Assembly: GCF_000252855.1 (NCBI RefSeq)
Contig: NC_017045.1
Span: 186,001 to 250,000, forward strand
Length of the DNA: 64,000 nt
Source of the DNA: Riemerella anatipestifer ATCC 11845 = DSM 15868
GTDB lineage: Bacteria; Bacteroidota; Bacteroidia; Flavobacteriales; Weeksellaceae
Reading direction: 5' to 3'
Below, piece after piece: positions 9,475-17,356 of this stretch. The position numbers and the translations under genes are program-made. Below the pieces are notes generated by a model. It did no database searches. It worked only from the letters and a program-made list of their open reading frames with translations, and was not told the origin of the DNA. Numbering within the stretch: position 1 is the first letter of the stretch; every line of letters starts with the position of its first letter.

Positions 9475-9772
9475 TAAAAAAACAAAAAAAGATGTGGCTT
9501 ACTAATCTTCGGATTTGGTTAAGATTTTTGAGAAGAAGTTTAGGTTTGAAGAGAAGCTATTAGCTTTCCAAATCAAAGATTTTTTAGAAGATTATTTGGA
9601 CGATGAACTTTTTAAAAAAATAGGAGATGTTAATCTTTTGGACAAAACTTTAACTATAAAAGTAAAATCTCCATTGCTAAAAAATGACTTTAGATTGAGG
9701 AAACCTTTTTTTATTCAAAAATTTAAAGAAGTAGCAGGTGAAAATATGGTGGAGGAAGTCTATTTTGTTTAG
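9475..9772 (+). pseudogene. Decayed DUF721 (DciA-like) gene copy
   Basis: From SSDLVK onward this encodes the same protein as the intact gene at 11489-11785 (KFRFEEKLLAFQIKDFLEDY here, KFGFEEKLLAFQIKGFLEDY there), about 90 percent alike. Its 5' end is broken: the ATG-AAG-AAT start is lost and an in-frame TAA lies at 9503-9505. Only a TTG at 9515 could start an 85-residue product. It sits tail-to-tail with a decayed recombinase fragment, as in the intact pair, so it belongs to one duplicated block. Confidence 0.85.
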
Positions 9773-10250
9773 TGTTTTCTTTCTTTCTTTTTCTAGTTCT
9801 ATTACCATTTTTTCGGCATTGGTATTAATTTTTGACTTTATAGGTATAAAGAATTTTGCAGGATTTTTAACAAATGTGTTAAAAATTTCTCTATAGATTA
9901 ACTCTACTTCTCCAAATTTAACTTTTCTAGAACGAAACGCTAACGGCATCGATAATCCAAAACTTACAATAAAGTTAAAAAATCTGATTAGGAATACCGT
10001 GATGAAACTAATCCAAAAAGTTCCCATATCAATATCGAACCCTTTTCCGTATATGGTTAAAGCTAAGTTACCAGCGGCAAAGGTTAATGTGTCTAATGTC
10101 TAAATCCAATCCTAAAAAGTTACCAATAGGAGCTGAGGCACCTAAGAATACTCTGAACCAAAAGTTAGAAATAACGTTCGCCCAGTTTTTAGAATAAAAT
10201 ACAGATATGCTTTGTGCTGCCTTTGTATTGTTAAGATAAGCATTTAAAAT
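9766..10250 (-). pseudogene. Decayed C-terminal fragment of recombinase-like membrane protein
   Basis: The minus strand encodes two shifted pieces, about 10250-10068 (SISVFYSKNWANVISNFWF) and about 10045-9766 (MGTFWISFITVFLIRFFNF), that match the last 160 or so residues of the intact product of 11782-13812. A frameshift lies around 10080 (HINLCRW instead of HITFAAG), the normal stop is lost and the N-terminal three quarters are absent. Homology ends abruptly near 10250, where a copy of the S41 3' end starts on the other strand. Confidence 0.85.
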
Positions 10251-10478
10251 GGTGCTCCAGTTCCAGAGACAATAACTTCGGTTAATTGGGTTACACTGCA
10301 AGATCCAACATTAATCTTTGGAATTCCTGCGGTAGGCTATGAAAAAGAAGATGGTACTTATTTAGAAAATTTTGAACTTCAGCCAGATGTAGAAGTTTAT
10401 TTGGATCAAGAAAAAGCCAACCAAGGAGAAGATAATCAGCTTAAAAGAGCGGTAGAAGAACTGCTGAAAGATTTATAA
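10251..10478 (+). pseudogene. Second copy of the 3' end of the S41 protease gene
   Basis: 228 nt aligning without gaps to 6714-6941, from GAPVPETITSVNWVTLQD to the stop VEELLKDL. The frame is still fully open for the last 75 codons, but there is no start codon and no upstream part of the gene. It is followed at 16 nt by a strong terminator, which may be the original terminator of the S41 gene. No function is expected; it is a rearrangement scar. Confidence 0.9.
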
Positions 10479-10493
10479 AATAAATAAAAACTA

Positions 10494-10525
10494 AAATCCC
10501 TGTTATAGATTTGTAACAGGGATTT
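10494..10525 (+). terminator. Rho-independent terminator (probably once of the S41 gene)
   Basis: AAATCCCTGTTA (10494-10505) and TAACAGGGATTT (10514-10525) form a perfect 12-bp stem with an 8-nt loop, followed by TTTAT. Confidence 0.85.
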
Positions 10526-10568
10526 TTTATGTAAAAAACGCTATTTTTGGATATTCTTTTAACATAAT

Positions 10569-11477
10569 ATGATTAAAACAGAAAAACAGGGATTATTACA
10601 ACTATTTAAAATAGCATCACCATATCTTATTTACACAACACTGTATGCTATACTTGTGTTAGGTCTAGAGGAGCTTTTTGGAGACCATATTTATAAAATA
10701 TCGGGGCAAATAGGCTCTGTATTTGGTCTTGCAATTGCATTTTTCTTGGGATTTAGAATGAATTCCGCATACGACCGTTGGTGGGAAGCGAGAAAGATAT
10801 TTGGAGAACTTACCAATAATTCTAGGAGCTTTGTGGCTAAAATCTATGCTTATTACAGTAATGATAAGAATATCAACTTAGCTGCTCTAGAAAAAAACGC
10901 TAAAATATATGACCTTATTCAATTGACTATCGCTTATATACGACAGTTTAAAAATGAAATTCATAATAATCCTAAACCTATCTTTGATGAAAAATCAAAG
11001 GTGTTACTAGAGAAGTATAACATCAACGAGGAACATAAAATTTCTAATGAATTGTTGGTAAGTATTTCTAAAGAAATAGAAGAAGACTTTAAGAATACGG
11101 CAAATATTGAAAAAAGCGATTTGATGCAGCATATCAATCGTTTTTATGATATACAAGGTAAGGCAGAAAGGATAAAAAATACTCCTTTTTTAATGATTTA
11201 TAGTGCCTTTACTAAGATTATAGTGAGTTTTTATGTAGTTTTAATTCCTTTGTTTATAGGAGATATAGATTTGGGTGGAGAGAAAAGCGGTCTAGAATTC
11301 TTAGCTATTCCTATTATGGTGATTATCAGCACTTCTTTTTTAACTATAAATAAGTTAGCCAACCTTTACGGAGAACCTTTTTCTGAAAATAAAACATCTG
11401 TAACGGTAACCGAAATTTGTAACACTATCGAGAGCAATTGTAAAGAAGTTCAATCTAAATTATCAGTCAAAAATTAG
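10569..11477 (+). CDS. Bestrophin-like (UPF0187) membrane channel protein
   Basis: 302 residues. Hydrophobic segments lie near residues 15-35, 50-65, 220-240 and 245-262. The segment FFLGFRMNSAYDRWWEARK is the characteristic bestrophin/YneE signature (NxxYxRWWEgR). Bacterial bestrophins form pentameric ion channels in the inner membrane; ion selectivity cannot be told from sequence alone. The gene starts 92 nt after the S41 3'-end remnant and is followed after 11 nt by the intact DUF721 gene, probably one transcript. It occupies the same relative slot between S41 3' end and DUF721 that the porin-like gene occupies in the other block. Confidence 0.85.
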   Translation: MIKTEKQGLLQLFKIASPYLIYTTLYAILVLGLEELFGDHIYKISGQIGSVFGLAIAFFLGFRMNSAYDRWWEARKIFGELTNNSRSFVAKIYAYYSNDKNINLAALEKNAKIYDLIQLTIAYIRQFKNEIHNNPKPIFDEKSKVLLEKYNINEEHKISNELLVSISKEIEEDFKNTANIEKSDLMQHINRFYDIQGKAERIKNTPFLMIYSAFTKIIVSFYVVLIPLFIGDIDLGGEKSGLEFLAIPIMVIISTSFLTINKLANLYGEPFSENKTSVTVTEICNTIESNCKEVQSKLSVKN

Positions 11478-11488
11478 CATATTATTTA

Positions 11489-11785
11489 ATGAAGAATAAG
11501 AAAAAAAGGGCTTATCAGTCTTCGGATTTGGTTAAGATTCTTGCGAAGAAATTTGGTTTTGAAGAGAAGTTGTTAGCTTTCCAAATCAAAGGTTTTTTAG
11601 AAGATTACCTAGATGATGAACTTTTTAAAGAAATAGGAGATGTTAATCTTTTGGATAAAACTTTAACCATAAAAGTAAAATCCCCATTGCTAAAAAATGA
11701 TTTTAGAATGAGGAAAACTTTTTTTATTCAAAAATTTAAAGAAGTAGCAGGTGAAGAAATCGTAGAGGAGGTGTATTTTGTTTAG
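11489..11785 (+). CDS. DUF721 domain protein (DciA-like)
   Basis: 98 residues, intact from MKNKKKRAYQSSDLVKIL. DUF721 proteins include DciA, the helicase loader/operator of bacteria lacking DnaC; a role with DnaB is possible by family but not shown here. It starts 11 nt after the bestrophin-like gene. Its stop codon overlaps the stop of the convergent gene by 4 nt (TTAG at 11782-11785). A decayed duplicate lies at 9475-9772. Confidence 0.85.
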   Translation: MKNKKKRAYQSSDLVKILAKKFGFEEKLLAFQIKGFLEDYLDDELFKEIGDVNLLDKTLTIKVKSPLLKNDFRMRKTFFIQKFKEVAGEEIVEEVYFV

Positions 11786-13812
11786 TTTTTCCCCTCTTTT
11801 TCTAGCTCTATTACCATTTTTTCGGCATTGGTATTAATTTTTGACTTTATAGGTATAAAGAATTTTGCAGGGTTCTTAATAAAAGAATTAAAAATCTCTT
11901 TGTAGATGAGTCTTATTTCTCCAAAATTAACCTTTCTAGAACGGAACGCTAATGACATTGACAACCCAAAACTTACAATAAAGTTAAAAAATCCGATTAG
12001 GAATACCGTGATGAAACTAATCCAAAAAGTTCCCATATCAATATCGAACCCTTTTCCGTATATGGCTAAAGCTAAGTTACCAGCGGCAAAGGTAATGTGT
12101 CTAATATCTAAATCTAATCCTAAAAAGTTCCCAATAGGAGCTGTGGCACCTAAGAACACTCCAAACCAAAAATTAGAAACAACACCAGCCCAATTTTTAG
12201 AATAAAATGCAGAAATGCTTCGTGCCGCCTTAGCTCCAAAGGCTTTGTTAAGGTATGGATTTTTAATAATTCGCTGGGGAATTTGGTAAAACCTAGAATT
12301 GTTGCTGATATTTCCAGATATAATCCCTGAAATAAATAGAAATACACCAGCTATACTAGCGTGTAGAATAGCCTTAGACTCTACTGGATTTAAGTCTCTT
12401 AAAAGTTTATTAGCCTTATCTATGGCAAGGTTTTGTTGGAAGATAATATCCAATCCATAGATAATAAGCAGAGCTACAGGGAAAGCAAGTAATACATTGC
12501 CTACAAACGCAATGAATTGAGTTCTAAATAATTTTGATACTAAGTCTGCAAAATCAGTATAGTTTTTAGAAGTATTTTTATCTTCGGATAATACTTTCGC
12601 CATGGTTGCCGCAGTCATAGCAGGTTGTTTGGTTGCTAAGGTATAATGCAAAAGATAAATGAGTACAAAGCCCATAGCATAGTTGAATGAGTACAAAAAT
12701 GCGTGGGTAAATTCACTACCATTACTATAGCTGTAAAGCATTTTGAGAACACATAAAAACCCTACGATGATACCACCTCCAGCAGCTTTTTTAAACATAT
12801 CCATGTACTGTTTATAATTGAAAGCGATATAATGAGTCCCTGCTTGTGCGGTATGGGTAGTAATGAGGTGAGAAAGTTGTAAGGTGCTATCTGCAAATAG
12901 TTCGCTGAAATTGTTTCTGTGAGATTTGTACCTAAGAATATTTTCTACCAAAGTTTTAGATTGCTCAAGATGAGTGGTTTTTTCCTCTGTAACTAATAGC
13001 GGTAATATTTCAGAAATTCTCACTAACTGTTGTCTAATTTTCATTAAAGACTGGTTGGTCTTACTAGACAACCCATATTTAGAGGTGTTTTTAAATGCTA
13101 TTTTAATAAATTCTAAACATTGGCTGAGATAAACTTTAGCTTGTTTATAATGTTCGTTTTTAGCGGAAATTTGGACTTTTGGGTCTTCTTGGAATAGCTC
13201 TAAAAGACAATCAATTTCATTTTGTAGAGCAATAAAAGGATTGTCAAAATTTTTATATTCAGGAGCCATTTTAACCACTTCTACATCTAGAGCATTTCCT
13301 ATGGCTCTCCATGCTAAAATATTGACGGATAGAAACAAATCTTTCTGAACGGATTCCTGTGCAAAAAGACTCTCAAATCCCATAATTTGTAGAAAAGTAT
13401 TCTTTTCTTCTTCTGAGAGGTTAAGCAGAAAATCAAAATTCTGTTTAGAACTAAGTAGTATTTTTTCTATAACGAAAGAAACAGTGTCTTCATCTTCTAC
13501 TGCTGGGAGTACTTTAGCAATTACTCTCTTTTTAAACTCTGCAAAGAAAGAGTTTTCGGATAAAATATTCGCTTCCGTAAGAGCAAGAACCATTCGTCTT
13601 CCTCGGAAAATATTTTTTAGATAATGAGCGAAATTATTTTTTAAATCTTCATTTTCGGTGAGTATATTTAATAAATGGCTAAAGCCTTCCTTTTTAGTAG
13701 CTTCGAATATTTCAGACAAAGGTTCTAGTGCAGAAGTTTCGTTCTGAAATTTAAAATACTTTGTAATGAGAGATTCTAATGATTCTATAGGACGATTACT
13801 AAATATATTCAT
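11782..13812 (-). CDS. Site-specific recombinase-like membrane protein (Gcr/COG4389 type)
   Basis: 676 residues from the ATG at 13812 (MNIFSNRPIESLESLI). A longer start at 13857 would overlap mtgA, and its first residues look like a read-through of that gene. The N-terminal half (to about residue 330) is soluble and helical. The C-terminal half has several membrane segments, e.g. GGGIIVGFLCVLKMLYSY, FALIYLLHYTL-like, FIAFVGNVLLAFPVALLI and FLFISGIISGNIS. This layout fits the family annotated as site-specific recombinase Gcr, whose recombinase activity is poorly supported; a membrane role is as likely. It follows mtgA by 5 nt and is probably co-transcribed with it. The last 160 codons are duplicated and decayed at 9766-10250. 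Confidence 0.7.
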   Translation of the reverse strand: MNIFSNRPIESLESLITKYFKFQNETSALEPLSEIFEATKKEGFSHLLNILTENEDLKNNFAHYLKNIFRGRRMVLALTEANILSENSFFAEFKKRVIAKVLPAVEDEDTVSFVIEKILLSSKQNFDFLLNLSEEEKNTFLQIMGFESLFAQESVQKDLFLSVNILAWRAIGNALDVEVVKMAPEYKNFDNPFIALQNEIDCLLELFQEDPKVQISAKNEHYKQAKVYLSQCLEFIKIAFKNTSKYGLSSKTNQSLMKIRQQLVRISEILPLLVTEEKTTHLEQSKTLVENILRYKSHRNNFSELFADSTLQLSHLITTHTAQAGTHYIAFNYKQYMDMFKKAAGGGIIVGFLCVLKMLYSYSNGSEFTHAFLYSFNYAMGFVLIYLLHYTLATKQPAMTAATMAKVLSEDKNTSKNYTDFADLVSKLFRTQFIAFVGNVLLAFPVALLIIYGLDIIFQQNLAIDKANKLLRDLNPVESKAILHASIAGVFLFISGIISGNISNNSRFYQIPQRIIKNPYLNKAFGAKAARSISAFYSKNWAGVVSNFWFGVFLGATAPIGNFLGLDLDIRHITFAAGNLALAIYGKGFDIDMGTFWISFITVFLIGFFNFIVSFGLSMSLAFRSRKVNFGEIRLIYKEIFNSFIKNPAKFFIPIKSKINTNAEKMVIELEKEGKN

Positions 13813-13817
13813 AAAAA

Positions 13818-14462
13818 TTATTTTAAAGAGATAAAGTTCATTTGCCTCATAATCCATTTATGCTTCCTATTGAGGTAAGGTGTTGGGTTTTTAGGGTCGT
13901 ATTTCTTTGGGTTAGGCAATACGGCAGCTATCCAAGCGGCTTCGCTTTTGGTAAGGTCTTTAGATGATTTATTAAAATAGTACTGCGATGCCGCTTCTAC
14001 CCCAAAAACGCCCTGTCCCATTTCTATAGAATTAAGGTATCTTTCTAGAATAATATCTTTAGACCAAATCTTTTCAATAATAAAGGTATAGACAGCCTCT
14101 AGCCCTTTTCTTATCCAACTTCTGCCATTCCATAAGAAGATGTTTTTGGCAGTTTGTTGAGAAATGGTGCTGCCTCCTTGTATGCTTTTGCCTTTTTCGT
14201 TGTGTTTCATAGCCCTTTCAATAGCTTTAAAATCAAAGCCGTTGTGGGTGTAAAAATTTTGGTCTTCGGAGGCTATAACGGCTTTTTTTACATGGTTGCC
14301 CATTTCAGAAAATGCAATATAATCTCTATCTAGTTTGTGGTATTTTATCAATCCTTCTACCTGTGTAATGGTAATGATGGGATTGAAAAACCGCCCACTA
14401 ATTAGCATTAGTATATTTATCAGTACAACTAAAAACAGTATTTTCTTAATGAATTTAAACAT
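13818..14462 (-). CDS. mtgA: Monofunctional biosynthetic peptidoglycan transglycosylase
   Basis: 214 residues, close to the usual size. One N-terminal membrane anchor (FLVVLINILMLISGRFF) precedes a GT51 domain with the signature EDQNFYTHNGFDFKAI (catalytic Glu in EDQ), GGSTISQQTAKN and LERYLNSIEMG. It polymerises lipid II into glycan strands on the outer face of the inner membrane. A -7-like element TATTTTTG (minus strand, 14501-14494) lies about 32 nt upstream of the ATG. The recombinase-like gene follows at 5 nt. Confidence 0.95.
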   Translation of the reverse strand: MFKFIKKILFLVVLINILMLISGRFFNPIITITQVEGLIKYHKLDRDYIAFSEMGNHVKKAVIASEDQNFYTHNGFDFKAIERAMKHNEKGKSIQGGSTISQQTAKNIFLWNGRSWIRKGLEAVYTFIIEKIWSKDIILERYLNSIEMGQGVFGVEAASQYYFNKSSKDLTKSEAAWIAAVLPNPKKYDPKNPTPYLNRKHKWIMRQMNFISLK

Positions 14463-14493
14463 AATTGATTTCCAAAAAGTAAAAAATTTCTCA

Positions 14494-14501
14494 CAAAAAT
14501 A
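14494..14501 (-). promoter_or_regulatory. Candidate -7 promoter element for mtgA
   Basis: Reads TATTTTTG on the minus strand, matching TAnnTTTG, 32 nt before the mtgA start codon. Confidence 0.4.
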
Positions 14502-14522
14502 AGGTATAATTTTTAAATACTG

Positions 14523-14565
14523 CCCCGTCGTGCATTTTAAAAATGGTTTTGTTTTAATGTTATTG
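14523..14565. mobile_element. Terminal relic of an IS982-like element
   Basis: CCCCGTCGTGCATTTTAAA resembles the transposase-3' end of the complete copies (ACTCGTTGTGCATTTTAAA). The next 25 nt (GTTTTAATGTTATTGA) resemble the relic at 15870 (GGTTTTAATATTATTAA). No transposase sequence remains. The match is by eye. Confidence 0.5.
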
Positions 14566-14573
14566 ACTTTACT

Positions 14574-14634
14574 ACTAAAAAATAGATAATCGCAACTGGA
14601 AACGGTATCTTATCACTAAAAAATAGATAGTCGC
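14574..14634. repeat. 20-bp direct repeat, two copies
   Basis: ACTAAAAAATAGATAATCGC at 14574-14593 and ACTAAAAAATAGATAGTCGC at 14615-14634 differ at one base and start 41 nt apart, between the mtgA promoter region and the end of the metallophosphoesterase gene. Confidence 0.7.
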
Positions 14635-14650
14635 GATATTGCCTCTTTTC

Positions 14651-15856
14651 TTATTCTAAGACAAATAGGGTAATTTCTGGATTGATGCCCACTCTTCCAG
14701 AAAATCCTAATACTCCAAAACCTCTGTTTACATAGAGATATTTCCCATTGCTTTCGTAGAGGTCTGCCCATTTAGGATAGCGGTATTTTACGGGAGACCA
14801 CTTGATGTTTTTTAAATCAATTCCGAACTGCATTCCGTGGGTGTGTCCAGAAAGTGTGAGCTGTATATCTTTGGGGTGATGTTTTACTATGTGGTCAAAG
14901 TGGGTAGGGTCGTGGCTCATAAGTATTTTAGTGGCTTCTTCGGGAATGCCTTTAGTCGCTAAGTCTAAATCTCCAAATTGAGGAAATGGCAATTCTCCCC
15001 AATTTTCTACACCGATAAGATACAAAGAAGCTCCATTTTTATTGATGATATGGTGTTCATTTCTTAACATTTTAAAACCAGCTTTGTTTTGTAGTTCTAT
15101 TAGTTTTGGGATATTTTGGGCTTTTTCTTCTTTGGAGTTCCATTGTCCATAATCTCCGTAGTCGTGGTTTCCGAGTACAGAGTATTTACCGTCTTTGGCT
15201 TTAATTTGAGAAAATAAATCAACAAAAGGTAAAAATTCTTCTGCATAATTATTCACCATATCTCCTGTGAATAGCACCAAGTCAGGGGTTTGTGAATTGA
15301 TGAGTTCAATGGCTTTTCGTAATTTTTCAGGCTGACTAAAACTACCGCTATGGACATCAGAAATTTGAATGATTTTGTAACCTTTAAATTCTTTTGGTAG
15401 ATTTTTTAGTTTTAGTCTTACTTGTCTTAAAGTATGGCGGTATTTTCCGAAAATAATTCCGTCAATCACAGAGGCTGAAAACAAGGCTGCTGCACCCAAG
15501 CCAATTAAGGTAATGAAGTTTCTTCTTTCTGGATAAAATGCAGATTTAGATAAAATGCGTTTAGTCCCAAATTGTAGAACTCTTATAATATCATCAAATA
15601 AAATAAACGCCAGTAAGAGCAACTTTGGAAGCATAAAAACCATGAAAATACTAGAGATAATAAACATTTTTTTATTATTTCTAGCAGAAGCATCAAAGGT
15701 TAGTATCTCAAAAAGTAGCCAACCATATAATGCAATAGTAATAAGCCAGTAAGTAATTTTAAACCAAGAGTTAGAGTAAAGAGTTCTAATAGCATTATAA
15801 ATATAGAACTCTAGCAAGAAAAAAATAACGATAAAGAGAATTATGTTTTTTAACAT
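14651..15856 (-). CDS. Membrane-anchored calcineurin-like metallophosphoesterase (YaeI-like)
   Basis: 401 residues. Residues 1-140 hold several hydrophobic helices (IILFIVIFFLLEFYIY, ITYWLITIALYGWLLF, IFMVFMLPKLLLLAFILF and a short one near 125). From about 155 comes a metallophosphoesterase domain with the metal-binding motifs IIQISDVHSG, LFTGDMVNN, VLGNHDYGD and LSGHTHGMQFG. Relatives act on phosphoesters such as lipid A or UDP-linked precursors; the substrate here is unknown. It stands alone, flanked by two IS982 relics (14523 and 15870), one of which lies just 14 nt upstream of the ATG. Confidence 0.9.
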   Translation of the reverse strand: MLKNIILFIVIFFLLEFYIYNAIRTLYSNSWFKITYWLITIALYGWLLFEILTFDASARNNKKMFIISSIFMVFMLPKLLLLAFILFDDIIRVLQFGTKRILSKSAFYPERRNFITLIGLGAAALFSASVIDGIIFGKYRHTLRQVRLKLKNLPKEFKGYKIIQISDVHSGSFSQPEKLRKAIELINSQTPDLVLFTGDMVNNYAEEFLPFVDLFSQIKAKDGKYSVLGNHDYGDYGQWNSKEEKAQNIPKLIELQNKAGFKMLRNEHHIINKNGASLYLIGVENWGELPFPQFGDLDLATKGIPEEATKILMSHDPTHFDHIVKHHPKDIQLTLSGHTHGMQFGIDLKNIKWSPVKYRYPKWADLYESNGKYLYVNRGFGVLGFSGRVGINPEITLFVLE

Positions 15857-15869
15857 AGATTTAGTTTTA

Positions 15870-16435
15870 ACCTGTTGTGCAATTTAAACTATATTGGTTT
15901 TAATATTATTAATATTTCTATTGAAAATAAACTTATTAATGTATTGTAGTTAAGGAATTTATTTTGGCAAGTATCCTTGTTTTAAAGGCTTCAAATGATT
16001 TAGCATAGTTTCTTTTAATCATAAACTGCTGACAAAGTTGAGAGAAAAATGTCTCAATTTGTTTTCGCTTTTTCTTGTATAATGAAAATTGAGGAATATC
16101 ATCTTTCTGATTCCTTCTCATTGGTGCATCTAATTGAATATTAGAATAGTTAAATAAATCTATTTGAATTTTTGCTGATTAAATATCCTCTCTTTCCAAC
16201 TAAAGTATAGTTTTGCATTTGCTCGCCCATATCTTTTAAATAATGGATGTGGTGAACGGAGGTAGAGCTTAAAAATTCTTAATAACACCTTTTAAGGAAT
16301 ATATTGCCTGTAGTTTATAGCTATAGAAATACAATTTCTAACCATATGTTGGAGAAGAATAGGATGACTCTTTACAAATTTTTGAACGAGTAAAACGAGC
16401 TTTTTCACAAACTTTCATGGGCTTACCATAAGATA
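15870..16435 (-). mobile_element. Truncated, diverged IS982-family element
   Basis: Begins ACCTGTTGTGCAATTTAAA, matching the ACTCGTTGTGCATTTTAAA end of the complete copies. It carries a decayed transposase 3' half on the minus strand: 16121-15936 encodes KKRKQIETFFSQLCQQFMIK, the catalytic Glu region, against KKRKRIETFFSQLCDQFMIK in the intact copies. Further upstream the frame is broken several times. Homology ends near 16435, so about 40 percent of the element, including the other terminus, is missing. The divergence shows it is older than the two complete copies. Confidence 0.85.
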
Positions 16436-16727
16436 AATAGTTTCGTTGGTGACTGTGATTTTGGAATTTTTTTCTCATTTTAAAAACAATATCGCTCACT
16501 GACCTTTTCTGTGCGAATGTTTAAAAAGAGAGAGTATGTGCTATCTTACTCTTATAGAAATCCCTTTGTTGTTATAGACAATTCTTTCTTCCTCATAACC
16601 ATGCAAATCAATTAAGGTATCCTTAGTGATAAAAAACGTTTCCGAAAATTTTTAGTTTACATAATTTATGAGTACATTCAATTTTATTGGATACTATGGA
16701 ATCCTTAAGGGCTCTTTATTTTCTATA
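16436..16727. other. Intergenic stretch with a gene fragment
   Basis: No complete gene seen. The minus strand at about 16651-16541 has an open piece (KFSETFFITKDTLIDLHGYE, ending GISIRVR and stop) without a start codon, probably the tail of a lost gene. Confidence 0.4.
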
Positions 16728-17267
16728 TTACTCAACTTTAAGCAATTCTACAATCTCTTTATTCCCCTGCATTATTGCATAGTCAATAGCCTGATTGCCA
16801 TAATTATCTATCTGATATTTATCAACACCATAGCTTAGTAGCAGTTTTACTATATCTCTGTGACCAAAGGTGGAAGCAAAAAACAAAGCATTAGCATTGT
16901 TATAATTTAACACATTAGGATCTGTTTTTGCTAAAAGGAGTTTTTCTACTATTTTAGTATACCCTTTGAATGATGCTCCCATCAAAGCTGTATTACCACT
17001 TTTATCTTGTAAATTTGTTTGTGCTCCAGATTTTAATAAAAGATCTATGCACTCTAGAGAATTATTGTAACTGGCCAATATAAGTAAAGAATGCTTTTGT
17101 GTATTTAGTGTGTCTATATTTTGCTTTTGAGCTATATATTTTTTCAGATATTCTACATCATTATACCTTACAGCGGAAAATACATCAATAGAAGAATTTT
17201 GTTGTGAATATGTTTTTTTAACAGTGAAGAATAAAATAGAAATAAATAAAATAAAAGATAATTTCAT
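16728..17267 (-). CDS. Exported ankyrin-repeat protein, partner of catalase
   Basis: 179 residues with signal peptide (MKLSFILFISILFFTVKKTYSQ). Four to five ankyrin repeats follow, e.g. LLILASYNNSLECIDLLLKS, DKSGNTALMGASFKGYTKIV, NNANALFFASTFGHRDIVKL and DNYGNQAIDYAIMQGNKEIV. It lies 89 nt downstream of the exported catalase on the same strand. In Pseudomonas and other proteobacteria a periplasmic ankyrin protein (AnkB) is encoded next to catalase KatB and supports its activity; the same role is likely here by context (inference). No separate promoter was recognised, so the pair is probably one transcript. Confidence 0.85.
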   Translation of the reverse strand: MKLSFILFISILFFTVKKTYSQQNSSIDVFSAVRYNDVEYLKKYIAQKQNIDTLNTQKHSLLILASYNNSLECIDLLLKSGAQTNLQDKSGNTALMGASFKGYTKIVEKLLLAKTDPNVLNYNNANALFFASTFGHRDIVKLLLSYGVDKYQIDNYGNQAIDYAIMQGNKEIVELLKVE

Positions 17268-17356
17268 AGTAAGAGAAAATTAATTTTAAAATTCTAACAG
17301 GGAGAAAAATAATCTCCCTGCTAGAATTATCTATAAAATATCATTATTGCTAAAGT

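Noticed and set aside
11782-13812. Recombinase-like protein as integrase that created the duplicated blocks
   Set aside because: The Gcr-type family lacks tyrosine or serine recombinase motifs and has several membrane helices. Nothing at the block borders looks like an attachment site.
13813-13857. Longer N-terminus (from 13857) for the recombinase-like protein
   Set aside because: These codons overlap the mtgA coding end, and the sequence before MNIFSNRP has no family character. ATG 13812 leaves a normal 5-nt gap.
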